Assembly: GCF_006171285.1 (NCBI RefSeq)
Contig: NZ_CP040895.1
Span: 1 to 64,000, forward strand
Direction of reading: 5' to 3'
Length of the DNA: 64,000 bases
Source: Leclercia adecarboxylata
GTDB lineage: Bacteria; Pseudomonadota; Gammaproteobacteria; Enterobacterales; Enterobacteriaceae
In this document: positions 16,795 to 25,753 of the stretch, one piece after another
Numbering within the stretch: position 1 is the first letter of the stretch
How the letters are laid out: each line of letters starts with the position of its first letter
Made by a program: the position numbers and the translations under genes
Notes under the pieces: model-generated
The model's input: only the letters and a program-made list of their open reading frames with translations
Database searches by the model: none
Told to the model about the DNA's origin: nothing

Positions 16795-18603
16795 CTAGAG
16801 CATTAAGTCCTCAAAATTCAGCGTACGGCTGTGAGGCTTTCTGCGGAAAGACAACTCGTTTATACGGAGCTTAAGTGGCATCGGGCAGATCACGCCACTG
16901 AATATGCAGGTGCCAGTTGCAAGCGTTGGAATAGATTCTTCAGTCATGCGATCTATATAGGAAACTGATTTCTCAATGGCATATAGATCGTTCTGGTTTA
17001 TCAGCCGGTGAATGAAATAGTTATGTGCCTGAGAAATAATAGTCGGGGAGATGTCATTTGGCCGCTGGCTAGATATCGTCACAAAGACGCCAAATTTCCT
17101 GCCCTCCTTAATTATCTCTTCAAAAGTTTCGAGCCGATAATCCTTCCAGCTTTCTGACTCCCTGAATGAGGTGTTCGAGAGGATATTGTGTGCTTCGTCT
17201 ATGATGAGATTAAGAGTGGACAACGCCTTATCCATTTTTTTTGCTGCATAAGCCCATTTGGCTATCAAAAGTGGAAGCGTTTTTTTCATGGTCAGATTAA
17301 CCATATTGAGGTTTAAAACAACAAAGTTCGTTTCTGCCCAGATGGTTCCACCGGCCGCAGTATTGAAAATTTTGCGGATATCCTTTTTCAGTCCGCTCAT
17401 CCTGTTGATGACAGGAGAAAGATGTTCAGGGTTTGAACGACTTGAAAGATATTCAATAATTAGCTGAACATACATATAATCCAGCAACTCCTCCATTATA
17501 TCGCCGGGGAATTCATAATTCTGAGCCTTACAGTACATATTACACTGATGAGTGTTTTCTTCATTAGAAAAGTAAACACCTGTCTTTGTTCGCCATACTC
17601 CGCCGTTGTTGTAAAAAAATTCAATATCCGCTACCAGGTCTTCGTCCTTCAGAACGGGCCGGAATAAATCAATCAGGTCGTCGCTTTTTTTCTTTTCGCA
17701 ACCAAACAGAGTTTCGGTGACCCGCCTCTTCAGAATTTCACGAAAGTAGGACTGTGGATTCTGCTTTGACTCCACTCGCTTTTTGAGTTCAAGCACTCGC
17801 TTCAGAAAAGGTTTCTGAGTTTTGTCGGTAGCATCCGTCAGAACAGAGAGGATTTCATGCTCAAGCAGTATCTCTGCAGGCATCGGAATGCGGTCACCTT
17901 CTTCATCATGCGTACTAAGATTGTAGACCACCTTGTCGCGCGTGATGCAGCCTCTCCCACCGTATTCACCATTGAAATCAAATAAAAGAAACCGTGACTG
18001 ACTCCTGAATCCTTCGCCAAGTAGGGTTTTAAGGGCCGCATAGCCATGCTGGTAAAGCGCAGCCAGTGTATTGGACTTACCGCTGCCGGTATTACCGAAT
18101 ATGGCGATGTGCGAATTAAGAAGGCCGCTTATCGGAAGAGTGATATCAATATCCTCGAGATCGGTGCGCGAAAAGTTCAGCCCTCCCTCGCCCGCTGGCG
18201 CGATCGAGTGGATAAGATGAAGTTGTTCCTCAGTCATCAGAAAAACTTCATTGCCGATTAGAGGCAACTCGCGTGTTCCGCCGGTAAAGCGTCCGTTCCG
18301 GTCAATGTAGCCTGCCAGTGAGGCCGTAAGGTAGCGCCGGAAGCGAAGCGAATCGCTTCCGCTACCAACAGGCGATTTTTCCTCAACAATTTTCTCGGTT
18401 TCTACCTTCGCAATTAGGCTCGTGAAGCCTTTCTTGACTTCAATGAAACTGCCCACCGAAACATTTTTAAGCACCTTACCGTGATAGAAAAGGTCACTCA
18501 GATTTTTGTTTTTATCAACAAGCACGCTGAGCGTTCTACCCGACACTTCACGGACCTCACCGATCCTTAATATTGCTTCTTCGTTAACAAAAGCTGAGGT
18601 CAT
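16795..18603 (-). CDS. herA: HerA-type ATPase of a SIR2-HerA antiphage pair
   Basis: A 602-residue HerA/FtsK-superfamily ATPase. The N-terminal HAS-barrel-like part (ILRIGEVREVSGRTLSVLVD) comes first. Walker A GNTGSGKSNT lies at about residues 170-179, FLLFDFNGEYGG at 205-215 is typical of HerA, and Walker B LNLIIDEAH is at 464-472, followed by SSQRPNDISP, the sensor region. In known SIR2-HerA systems, HerA forms a hexamer on which SIR2 subunits assemble, and the complex destroys NAD+ on phage infection. The ATG overlaps the stop of the SIR2 gene by four bases. All nucleotide-binding motifs are present, so it should be active. Confidence 0.88.
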   Translation of the reverse strand: MTSAFVNEEAILRIGEVREVSGRTLSVLVDKNKNLSDLFYHGKVLKNVSVGSFIEVKKGFTSLIAKVETEKIVEEKSPVGSGSDSLRFRRYLTASLAGYIDRNGRFTGGTRELPLIGNEVFLMTEEQLHLIHSIAPAGEGGLNFSRTDLEDIDITLPISGLLNSHIAIFGNTGSGKSNTLAALYQHGYAALKTLLGEGFRSQSRFLLFDFNGEYGGRGCITRDKVVYNLSTHDEEGDRIPMPAEILLEHEILSVLTDATDKTQKPFLKRVLELKKRVESKQNPQSYFREILKRRVTETLFGCEKKKSDDLIDLFRPVLKDEDLVADIEFFYNNGGVWRTKTGVYFSNEENTHQCNMYCKAQNYEFPGDIMEELLDYMYVQLIIEYLSSRSNPEHLSPVINRMSGLKKDIRKIFNTAAGGTIWAETNFVVLNLNMVNLTMKKTLPLLIAKWAYAAKKMDKALSTLNLIIDEAHNILSNTSFRESESWKDYRLETFEEIIKEGRKFGVFVTISSQRPNDISPTIISQAHNYFIHRLINQNDLYAIEKSVSYIDRMTEESIPTLATGTCIFSGVICPMPLKLRINELSFRRKPHSRTLNFEDLML

Positions 18604-19646
18604 TTCATACCTCCCAGAAAGCTGATTATAATTTCATTCATCTTTTTAAAGTCCAACGGCGCACCAGGCGTAGAAACTACGTCAACGTTGGAATAATCAC
18701 GAAATTTATCAAGAAATAGCTCTTTCGCCGCCTCGTTGTAGGCGAATATCACAATTTTGAGCGTGGCGTTTCGCAGCGCTTTTTTGGTAAGGGTTTCAAT
18801 ATGCTCGTCCGCAAAAGAAAATCCGAAAACCATAAGCAGAGAGCCTTCTTTATCCAGCTCATTTGAGTAAGTCCGTAGCAAATCGTAATATACGTTTTCC
18901 AGTAAGGTCTCACGAAATTTATCCTTCCGCGGCAGAACCAATTGATGGGACATAACCCAGTCCTGCCTATCTTTTGGTGTACGGAACGTAACTGGCTTCA
19001 TATCCTGAATGGCATAGTAAATTTCTTTATCATAGCTATGCCATGAAAGGGAACCATGCAGCTTGATGAGATTCACCGTAGGTAGTTCTACGCTGTAATT
19101 ATAAAGGTTCCCTGTTGCGTGTATGGTCTGATAAAAGCATTTAGCGTCGAATACTATACGGTTGTAAATATCGGCGCGCTGACGGAATCCATCATTTAGA
19201 ATAACGTTGTTATTTTTAACCGCCGCATCCTCAATGAATAAATCGTAGTTAGTCGTAAAGAGATTGACGCGCCGCGGTAGCAATCCAGTTCGCCGCCTTG
19301 TCAGAAGCATTTCTAATGCACGCATGAATTTTGCGTAATTGTCCTGTGTCGATCTGACATCATCCATTAACGCAGGGAGAATTACCTCTTCGGGCCTGCT
19401 TCGCTTCAGGAGGACGTTGTTTGCCTTCCATACACTGTCCAGAAAAGACTCAGATTTACTGAAGTATTCATCATCTTTTCCGGCGCGGACCAGACTCTCA
19501 AGGTCGCTTTCAATATCGCCCAGTACGCTGATTGCGGGCAGTGAAGCTCCTGAGCCAATGATGAAATTGATGTTTGCTGACTGAAATATGCGTTCAAAAT
19601 ATTCACGATCTCTGTCCTGACCGTAGTAAGCCCGATAAGTAGCCAC
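18600..19646 (-). CDS. SIR2-domain NADase of a SIR2-HerA antiphage pair
   Basis: A 348-residue SIR2-like protein. NINFIIGSGASLPAIS at residues 25-40 is the NAD-binding GSGAS loop. VNLFTTNYDLFIEDA near 127-141 carries the conserved Asn, and LIKLHGSLSW near 193-202 the conserved His. A later block (EGSLLMVFGFSFADEHI) is the usual SIR2_2 end. Family members cleave NAD+ when activated and cause abortive infection. It is the first gene of the pair and overlaps herA (ATGA), so both are made together. The name SIR2-HerA is based on gene order and motifs; the closest subtype cannot be fixed by eye. Confidence 0.88.
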   Translation of the reverse strand: MATYRAYYGQDRDREYFERIFQSANINFIIGSGASLPAISVLGDIESDLESLVRAGKDDEYFSKSESFLDSVWKANNVLLKRSRPEEVILPALMDDVRSTQDNYAKFMRALEMLLTRRRTGLLPRRVNLFTTNYDLFIEDAAVKNNNVILNDGFRQRADIYNRIVFDAKCFYQTIHATGNLYNYSVELPTVNLIKLHGSLSWHSYDKEIYYAIQDMKPVTFRTPKDRQDWVMSHQLVLPRKDKFRETLLENVYYDLLRTYSNELDKEGSLLMVFGFSFADEHIETLTKKALRNATLKIVIFAYNEAAKELFLDKFRDYSNVDVVSTPGAPLDFKKMNEIIISFLGGMK

Positions 19647-20001
19647 GCTGTGCTTTTCCTCAAGTATCGTAGATAAGATTTATCTTACATGCTTCAACAA
19701 GCGATGCACCCTGTTCAAACTGCATTCTTTGACCCATATAACAACGGAGCTAAATGAATCAGTCGGGTAGTTGGATCACTTCCGGCTTTACCTTTTTTCG
19801 GATCTGCGCAAAAAAGAGAATACTCCGTATAGGCTGACCATATCCATATGCCATACATCTGCATATCTAGACTCTATACATATGCCTCACATCTGCATAT
19901 ACTATACCTATGCAATGGTGGGTGGTGTTTTTTTATTCGCCTGTGCTTTTCACAGGCCATGCCCAGAGTATCGGGCGCATGCATTATGGGGTGTAACGTA
20001 A
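19647..20001. promoter_or_regulatory. Divergent control region with 22-bp direct repeats before vagC
   Basis: Between the SIR2 gene and vagC lie two near-identical 22-bp repeats, starting CATATGCC and ending CATCTGCATAT, at 19845-19866 and 19879-19900. Shorter CATATGC/GCATAT elements lie around them. VagC-type antitoxins repress their own operon, so these are the likely operators. The SIR2 promoter should be in 19650-19760, where AT-rich sequence is present but no strong consensus is seen. Confidence 0.55.
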
Positions 20002-20232
20002 ATGAGAACCGTATCCATTTTTAAAAATGGCAACAACCGCGCCATCCGCCTCCCCCGCGATCTCGATTTTGAGGGGGTGAGCGAGCTGGAGATCGTCCGG
20101 GAAGGGGACAGCATTATTTTGCGTCCCGTCCGGCCGACCTGGGGCTCGTTCGCGCAGCTCGAGAAGGCAGACCCGGACTTTATGGCGGAGCGCGAGGACG
20201 TTGTCACCGACGAAGGACGATTTGATCTGTGA
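20002..20232 (+). CDS. vagC: Antitoxin VagC (VapB family)
   Basis: A 76-residue AbrB/SpoVT-fold antitoxin. The N-terminal RTVSIFKNGNNRAIRLPRDL is the DNA-binding swapped hairpin, and the acidic C-terminus (EREDVVTDEGRFDL) is the toxin-binding tail. It neutralises VagD and represses the operon. Its stop overlaps the GTG start of vagD. Well known from Klebsiella IncF/IncR plasmids and the Salmonella virulence plasmid. Confidence 0.93.
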   Translation: MRTVSIFKNGNNRAIRLPRDLDFEGVSELEIVREGDSIILRPVRPTWGSFAQLEKADPDFMAEREDVVTDEGRFDL

Positions 20233-20645
20233 ATAAAACCTATATGCTGGACACCTGTATCTGCTCATTCATCATGCGCGAGCAGCCGGAAGCCGTCCTG
20301 AAGCGTCTGGAGCAGGCGGTGCTGCGCAACCAGCGTATCGTGATCTCGGCCATCACCTATTCCGAGATGCGCTTCGGCGCCACCGGCCCGAAAGCCTCCC
20401 CGCGCCACATCCAGCTGGTTGACGCATTCTGCGCCCGCCTCGATGCCATCCTGCCCTGGGACAGCGCTGCGGTGGACGCCACCACGGACATTAAGGTCGC
20501 GCTGCGCCTCGCCGGGACGCCAATCGGCCCTAACGACACGGCAATTGCCGGGCATGCGATTGCTGCTGGTGCCGTCCTCGTGACGAATAATGTGAGAGAG
20601 TTTGAACGCGTGCCGGGCCTGGTGCTGGAAGACTGGGTTAACTGA
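20229..20645 (+). CDS. vagD: Toxin VagD (VapC, PIN-domain RNase)
   Basis: A 138-residue PIN-domain ribonuclease. The four acidic positions are visible: D in YMLDTCICSF, E in ITYSEMRFG, D in LPWDSAAVDAT, and D in PNDTAIAGHA. VapC toxins cleave initiator tRNA and stop translation. With the overlapping antitoxin gene it gives post-segregational stability. Start is GTG within the GTGA overlap. Confidence 0.93.
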   Translation: MNKTYMLDTCICSFIMREQPEAVLKRLEQAVLRNQRIVISAITYSEMRFGATGPKASPRHIQLVDAFCARLDAILPWDSAAVDATTDIKVALRLAGTPIGPNDTAIAGHAIAAGAVLVTNNVREFERVPGLVLEDWVN

Positions 20646-20744
20646 CGGCAGACAGAACGGAGAAAGGGGGATGTCCGCTTTGTGCCAGAAGCGGGCATTG
20701 GTGCTTAAGTAACCCTAAATTTGCATTTAAAATCATATGAGTGA

Positions 20745-20759
20745 AACCTTGAAAAGGTT
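20745..20759. promoter_or_regulatory. Palindrome upstream of copper protein gene
   Basis: AACCTTGAAAAGGTT is a perfect 6-bp inverted repeat with a 3-base centre, 75 bp before the start of the cysteine-rich protein. The half site ACCTT is shared with MerR-type copper operators, whose usual form has a longer centre. A TATAAT lies at about 20779. Confidence 0.4.
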
Positions 20760-20833
20760 ATTAACTAATTCCATTATTGTATAATCAGTTATCTCTTCTA
20801 TGCTTAATACGTAACCTTAGCTGAGGAGATATT

Positions 20834-21160
20834 ATGTTAGACGAATATAAAAAATGCATCGAATCCTGTTATCTATGCGCAACTGCATGTGATAACTGTG
20901 CGGCTTCGTGTCTCGAAGAAGAGAATCTTGAGATGATGCGCGAGTGCATAAAACTGGATATGCAATGTGCAAATATCTGCCGTCTTGCAGCTCAATTCAT
21001 GACACTAAATAGCGATTCAGCCCAAGCGCTCTGCCGTCTTTGCGCTGACGTTTGTCAGAAGTGCGGCGATGAGTGTGGAAAGCATGAACATGACCATTGC
21101 CAGGAGTGCTCCAGAGCTTGTCATCACTGCGCAGAGCAATGCAGAAAGATGGCCGCCTGA
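20834..21160 (+). CDS. Four-helix-bundle copper-binding protein (Csp/DUF326 type)
   Basis: A 108-residue protein with about 19 cysteines, arranged as CxxCATACDNCAASC, CIKLDMQCANIC, CRLCADVCQKCGDECGKHEHDHC and CSRACHHCAEQC. This is the pattern of the copper storage protein family, where cysteines line the inside of a four-helix bundle and bind many Cu(I) ions. No signal peptide is present, so it is cytosolic (Csp3-like or YhjQ-like). A GAGGAG ribosome site lies 7 bp before the ATG and a clear terminator follows. It may protect against copper or other thiophilic metals. No other metal gene is next to it. Confidence 0.85.
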   Translation: MLDEYKKCIESCYLCATACDNCAASCLEEENLEMMRECIKLDMQCANICRLAAQFMTLNSDSAQALCRLCADVCQKCGDECGKHEHDHCQECSRACHHCAEQCRKMAA

Positions 21161-21178
21161 GAATAAATTCAAATTACT

Positions 21179-21200
21179 AAACCCGCTTCGGCGGGTTTTT
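21179..21200 (+). terminator. Terminator of the copper protein gene
   Basis: AACCCGC TTCG GCGGGTT followed by TTTT, 18 bp after the stop codon. A textbook intrinsic terminator with a UUCG-type loop. Confidence 0.9.
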
Positions 21201-22455
21201 TACTCCCGGTGATAAGCCGTAGGTGAGTGAGAAAGGTGAGTTTAAGGGGGCGGGCGGGAAATGGATCTACCCGAAAGTGCTGGCCTTAATGACAAATTTT
21301 GGCACAGATTATTTGAATGGCTCAATGTCCGCTTCCCGCTCATAGTGGACATTAGAGGCCACAAGGGGAGACATTAAATCTCCCCCCGCCATGGCGTTCA
21401 AATTTATGCCGCTTCTTATACCGGACACTCATCACTGTCAGTTAAGTTGAAGAAAAATGCCACCCGTCCCACCACTTCGGCTTCTTCCTCAGACTTACCC
21501 CTCGATCTCCGCAGCATCACTGGATATCAGCGTACGATCAGCAGAGCAGAAAATCTCATCGTATAACGAGGCGACAACATATCCCGCTTCATCTGTCACT
21601 GCTGCTGTAGCCCCTGTCCTGGCCCCATTTGCGCCTGCGCCGTTGAGCCAGGCAACGACCTGAAAAATTGCCTTCTTAAAGTAATTGTTTATGCTGTCGA
21701 TAGGTTATATACCTGCGTCCTGAGCGCGGGATTGATAACAAAACTAAGGGAATTATGCCCGCTCCCGTGCGGGCTTTTTTCTCTCCAGTTCGATCGTAAA
21801 TGCGCCAACGGGTAATTACTGCTGAATAGGCCATGGCTTCCGGCTGGCGCTGGTTCCGGATGTTTTCTGCGGGCATTTCCACGCGGACAGATATGTACAA
21901 TTTTGTCCGACAATATGGATCTATTGAAAAATATCAAACCTGACGCTAAAAGTGTCGAGAATATTTATGATCGTTATATTCTGAACGTTAGTATGTGATA
22001 CAGGCATGGTCACCTCTTATGTAATTCAACTTGTGAAAAATGAAAACAACAGCTAGCCTGAAATAGTATGAAAGCATCTGGATTTCCCTTGTTTACAGCC
22101 GCTCCCCAGCGGCTTTTTTTTGGCCAAAATAAGAAAAATCCGTTTTATATCTTTGGAAACTGATTGCTTACACATGAAAACATTGTGCTTTGCGCTTCGT
22201 TAACTACTTTTAGTCTTTGATTTTTGTTACAGGCCCTCCCATAAAACAGCAGGTTACTGGCGTAAGTGTGGTCGATTATATAAATCAAGCGAAACGTAAA
22301 ATCACCCCCCGTAATATCAGGAAACCCTCACGCATGATAAAAAACAGGTTTGACAGGACCTGCACATCGACTAAATTTATTTATCGAACGACGAGAGATA
22401 TGAAATACTTACGTATCTTACTGACATAACCAATATATGAGAGATGAGGTTTAAT
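21201..22455. other. 1.25 kb without a recognisable gene, two orphan terminators
   Basis: No protein gene is supported. Two strong intrinsic terminators on the plus strand stand without an obvious gene: GCCCGC TCCC GTGCGGGC plus T-run at 21757-21780, and AGCCGCT CCCC AGCGGCT plus T-run at 22097-22120. They could end small RNAs or be remnants of lost genes. Short reading frames in the stretch lack ribosome sites. The part from 22400 on is the leader of the KGG gene. Confidence 0.5.
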
Positions 22456-22641
22456 ATGGCAGAGCATCGTGGTGGTTCCGGTAATTTCGCTGAAAACCCT
22501 GAAAAAGCTTCTGAAGCTGGACGTAAAGGCGGGCAGCATAGCGGAGGGAATTTTAAAAACGACCCGCAGCGCGCATCGGAAGCTGGCAAGAAAGGGGGAC
22601 AAAACAGTCACGGCGGAGGCCGTAAATCTGACAACTCCTGA
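22456..22641 (+). CDS. KGG-repeat stress-type protein (YciG/Con-10 family)
   Basis: A 61-residue, highly hydrophilic protein with two KGG motifs: NPEKASEAGRKGGQHSGGNF and a second copy with ASEAGKKGGQNSHGG. The family includes YciG and the fungal Con-10 proteins, thought to act in stress tolerance or motility; the mechanism is unknown. Start ATG 22456 (MAEHRGGSGNF) is the family start, although an ATG four codons earlier is in frame. A GATGAGG sequence precedes it. Confidence 0.8.
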   Translation: MAEHRGGSGNFAENPEKASEAGRKGGQHSGGNFKNDPQRASEAGKKGGQNSHGGGRKSDNS

Positions 22642-23703
22642 TTTTATAGCCAGTTTATTAAACTGCTAGAAATCATACTGCGGGCCTGCTGGCTCGCAGT
22701 TGCTTTTTACCGGAATGAAGATATCAATGTAAAGCACCTGTGAATTATTCTTACCTCTCCTGACACGCCCCTGGAGAATCTAAAAGCTACTTAACCGTTT
22801 TCAACCAACGCAGCCGTCGTCTCCGGCTGACGATGATTCCGGATGTTGTCGTCGTTTACGCTGATGGATGTTACCCGGAAAAAACCGCTAGGTTCTGGCC
22901 CGGGATTATTCCTGGACCCGGGAATTTGCGCTTGTTATACATTGGGCTTCGGGGAATTGTGCCCTGTTCACAGGCCTGCCTGCAGCTGTGAGCGCCAAGC
23001 CAGTCCGGTCATTAACGCAAAGGAAAAATATTTTCCGGCAGTCAAACCTCTTATCGCCTTGTAAGCATATAAACGCATATTTGCCCTTTATTAGGTCGAA
23101 CGCTCATTACCCTGACGGGTTCATTATTAGCGAACCTCTGTATCTGAACCATGACATATCACTTCTGCATTTAGTTCATCACCCGCAGACAAAAAGAGCG
23201 TGATAACCATTGGGGAAAAGCCGGTGCATAATTTATAGGGCAGACATCTGACCCCGGTATCGATTATGTTTCACTGCCGGAGTATTGTACAGGGTGCAGA
23301 AACACCATATATTGGCAGTGAGTAAAATATATCCTGTATATTATTGCAGCGCTTTTTCCTTAATCTGGATATCCAGGGTCTGATACCGCACAAAAAGCCT
23401 AAAGATAAGATGTATTTTATTTGCCATTTAACCCCTGACTGTTATGGTGTTTACGTTATCAACGCTCGAAGCACACAAACATAAGAACAGTTTTGACTCA
23501 AAGTTGCCCCGCAACTGGGGCTTTTTTTAAGTATTGATTATCAATGCCGAAACTGGCAGTTAATTCGGAACCGCAACTTTACTGCTGTAGACATCATCCT
23601 GCTGTGTCTGGCGCTGTTTATGTGTTATGAAACGTGCCGGTACTCATGCTTCAAAATCAACAAAAATATGTATATATATTTTTTTGGTAACAATGTTAAT
23701 TAT
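22642..23703. other. 1 kb without a recognisable gene, one terminator
   Basis: No gene is supported. A strong intrinsic terminator (GCCCC GCAACT GGGGC, then seven T) lies at 23506-23528. The sequence is AT-rich with short palindromic stretches such as ATATATTGG and ATATATCC near 23310-23335. It may be degenerate plasmid DNA or carry small RNAs. Confidence 0.45.
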
Positions 23704-23916
23704 ATGGAAAAGCAAAGAATCTGCAATCACCTCTCCATTAGCTATCAGTACTCACCATCATCTCCTTTTTATCTGGTTTATATTTATGAATGGCGGAGCG
23801 GGGAATATCTTTCTTCTGTTGCGTCTAACAGCAAGGAATCGTTGTTCAGACAAATTAAGGAGTATGCTCAACTGAATGAGCAGGAACAGGCCCATCTCCG
23901 TAGATTTATCCTCTGA
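23704..23916 (+). CDS. Hypothetical protein, about 70 residues
   Basis: The frame MEKQRICNHLSISYQYSPSS continues through FYLVYIYEWRSGEYLSSVAS to a charged helical end (QIKEYAQLNEQEQAHLRRFIL). It looks like a real small protein, as its composition is protein-like and its end is amphipathic. An in-frame start at 23668 would add 12 residues. I do not recognise it. Confidence 0.4.
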   Translation: MEKQRICNHLSISYQYSPSSPFYLVYIYEWRSGEYLSSVASNSKESLFRQIKEYAQLNEQEQAHLRRFIL

Positions 23917-24250
23917 ATATTGTCTTTTTCACCACTTTCACAGATTCTTAAATCTGTCAGCATTTCGCATGCCACGATTGTTATGTGCCTGCCAGCCGGT
24001 CAGTTATCTCGTGACGATTTCAGACCTGCTTCCGTGAATGGAATGATCGCGCAGAAAATTTTTTGAGTCATACTTATAACAGTCACATTTTTCTTTTTTG
24101 GATTGTCCAACAGAGGAGGAATGTATGCAGTAAGTGAGAAGGGTGTTGTGTCTTCCCGGGATTTAGATTTTCTTGCCTGTAGCTTTGCCCGGATGCATTT
24201 GCATGGCCGACATCTTTGTACGGATGCAATAACCGGCAACATGGATGAAG
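23917..24250. other. Non-coding stretch left of IS26 copy 2
   Basis: About 330 bp with an inverted repeat ACAGATT...AATCTGT near 23940-23957 and no supported gene. It ends directly at IS26; the bordering eight bases GGATGAAG are not repeated on the other side of the element. Confidence 0.4.
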
Positions 24251-25070
24251 GGCACTGTTGCAAAGTTAGCGATGAGGCAGCCTTTTGTCTTATTCAAAGG
24301 CCTTACATTTCAAAAACTCTGCTTACCAGGCGCATTTCGCCCAGGGGATCACCATAATAAAATGCTGAGGCCTGGCCTTTGCGTAGTGCACGCATCACCT
24401 CAATACCTTTGATGGTGGCGTAAGCCGTCTTCATGGATTTAAATCCCAGCGTGGCGCCGATTATCCGTTTCAGTTTGCCATGATCGCATTCAATCACGTT
24501 GTTCCGGTACTTAATCTGTCGGTGTTCAACGTCAGACGGGCACCGGCCTTCGCGTTTGAGCAGAGCAAGCGCGCGACCATAGGCGGGCGCTTTATCCGTG
24601 TTGATGAATCGCGGGATCTGCCACTTCTTCACGTTGTTGAGGATTTTACCCAGAAACCGGTATGCAGCTTTGCTGTTACGACGGGAGGAGAGATAAAAAT
24701 CGACAGTGCGGCCCCGGCTGTCGACGGCCCGGTACAGATACGCCCAGCGGCCATTGACCTTCACGTAGGTTTCATCCATGTGCCACGGGCAAAGATCGGA
24801 AGGGTTACGCCAGTACCAGCGCAGCCGTTTTTCCATTTCAGGCGCATAACGCTGAACCCAGCGGTAAATCGTGGAGTGATCGACATTCACTCCGCGTTCA
24901 GCCAGCATCTCCTGCAGCTCACGGTAACTGATGCCGTATTTGCAGTACCAGCGTACGGCCCACAGAATGATGTCACGCTGAAAATGCCGGCCTTTGAATG
25001 GGTTCATGTGCAGCTCCATCAGCAAAAGGGGATGATAAGTTTATCACCACCGACTATTTGCAACAGTGCC
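24251..25070 (-). mobile_element. IS26: IS26 copy 2
   Basis: An 820-bp IS26 in reverse orientation to the other three copies. Flanks are GGATGAAG on the left and TTCCACGC on the right, so no target duplication remains. This indicates that the junction arose by recombination or deletion between IS26 copies. Confidence 0.98.
24303..25007 (-). CDS. tnpA: IS26 transposase (copy 2)
   Basis: The same 234-residue IS6-family DDE transposase as copy 1, on the minus strand. The reading frame is intact. Confidence 0.97.
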   Translation of the reverse strand: MNPFKGRHFQRDIILWAVRWYCKYGISYRELQEMLAERGVNVDHSTIYRWVQRYAPEMEKRLRWYWRNPSDLCPWHMDETYVKVNGRWAYLYRAVDSRGRTVDFYLSSRRNSKAAYRFLGKILNNVKKWQIPRFINTDKAPAYGRALALLKREGRCPSDVEHRQIKYRNNVIECDHGKLKRIIGATLGFKSMKTAYATIKGIEVMRALRKGQASAFYYGDPLGEMRLVSRVFEM

Positions 25071-25103
25071 TTCCACGCAAGCACATGCAGAACCGGAGCG
25101 GAC

Positions 25104-25709
25104 ATGACAGCCAAAAAAATGACACTAAGAGATGTTTTTGAACTGATTCAGGTATGCATTCAGCTCAAACCCCAGGTCACTGACACAGATATGCGGGGAA
25201 TGGTTACGCACCTGTTTCCCCGCACACTCCACCCCTATACCCGGTTTACTGGAATGGTTTCCGAATCAGCTGCGCAAGCACTCGAAAATATGAAGGGGAG
25301 CTATCAGGGTCACCGCGTTATCCGGGAACACCCCCACAGGATTCAGGCACAGCTGACTCAGTTGGTTAAAAGGATGCGTGAAACCGGTGAGTGGAATTTT
25401 GAGTTATTTGAAGAGTCCATAAAAAATTGGTCAGCTATCAACATTACTACAACGAAAGAAAACAGCATGTTACGCAAGAAGGGGGCGACTTACGAAAGTT
25501 TGGGAATAACGCTGGTTCACTGGGATACACTCAGTCCGGATGTCCGGCATTTGATTAAAAAATCAATCCTGTGTAAAGGTATCGTCAACCGCCATGACTG
25601 GTCAATGGACATGTCGATCGTACCGGTAGTTAATGACGAAAAAGAGGAAAGCCTGCTTACCGACTCAGTCGGCATAGAAATTCACGAGAATGAACAATGT
25701 CAGAGCTGA
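25104..25709 (+). CDS. Hypothetical plasmid protein, 201 residues
   Basis: Starts MTAKKMTLRDVFELIQVCIQ, 33 bp after IS26. The body contains TDTDMRGMVTHLFPRTLHPY, ENMKGSYQGHRVIREHPHRI and a helical end ENSMLRKKGATYESLGITLVHWDTLSPDVRHLIKKSILCKGIVNRHDW. The protein is mixed helical with no membrane segment or catalytic motif that I can name. It lies next to finO-region genes of an IncFII-type plasmid and converges with them. Its promoter was probably removed or altered by IS26. Confidence 0.6.
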   Translation: MTAKKMTLRDVFELIQVCIQLKPQVTDTDMRGMVTHLFPRTLHPYTRFTGMVSESAAQALENMKGSYQGHRVIREHPHRIQAQLTQLVKRMRETGEWNFELFEESIKNWSAINITTTKENSMLRKKGATYESLGITLVHWDTLSPDVRHLIKKSILCKGIVNRHDWSMDMSIVPVVNDEKEESLLTDSVGIEIHENEQCQS

Positions 25710-25753
25710 AATATCCAACAGCGTTATCCTTCAGGCATCACCCGCCTCCAGCC

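Noticed and set aside
21457..21663. 68-codon proline/alanine/serine-rich frame
   Set aside because: No ribosome site, low-complexity composition and no resemblance to a known family; kept as non-coding.
24251..25070. IS26 copy 2 as the product of a simple inversion with another copy
   Set aside because: A replicative inversion would leave inverted 8-bp matches with another copy's flank; none of the flanks GGATGAAG, TTCCACGC, GTATGCAA, TTAATAAG, GCTCGGTA or AACTCTTT pair in that way.
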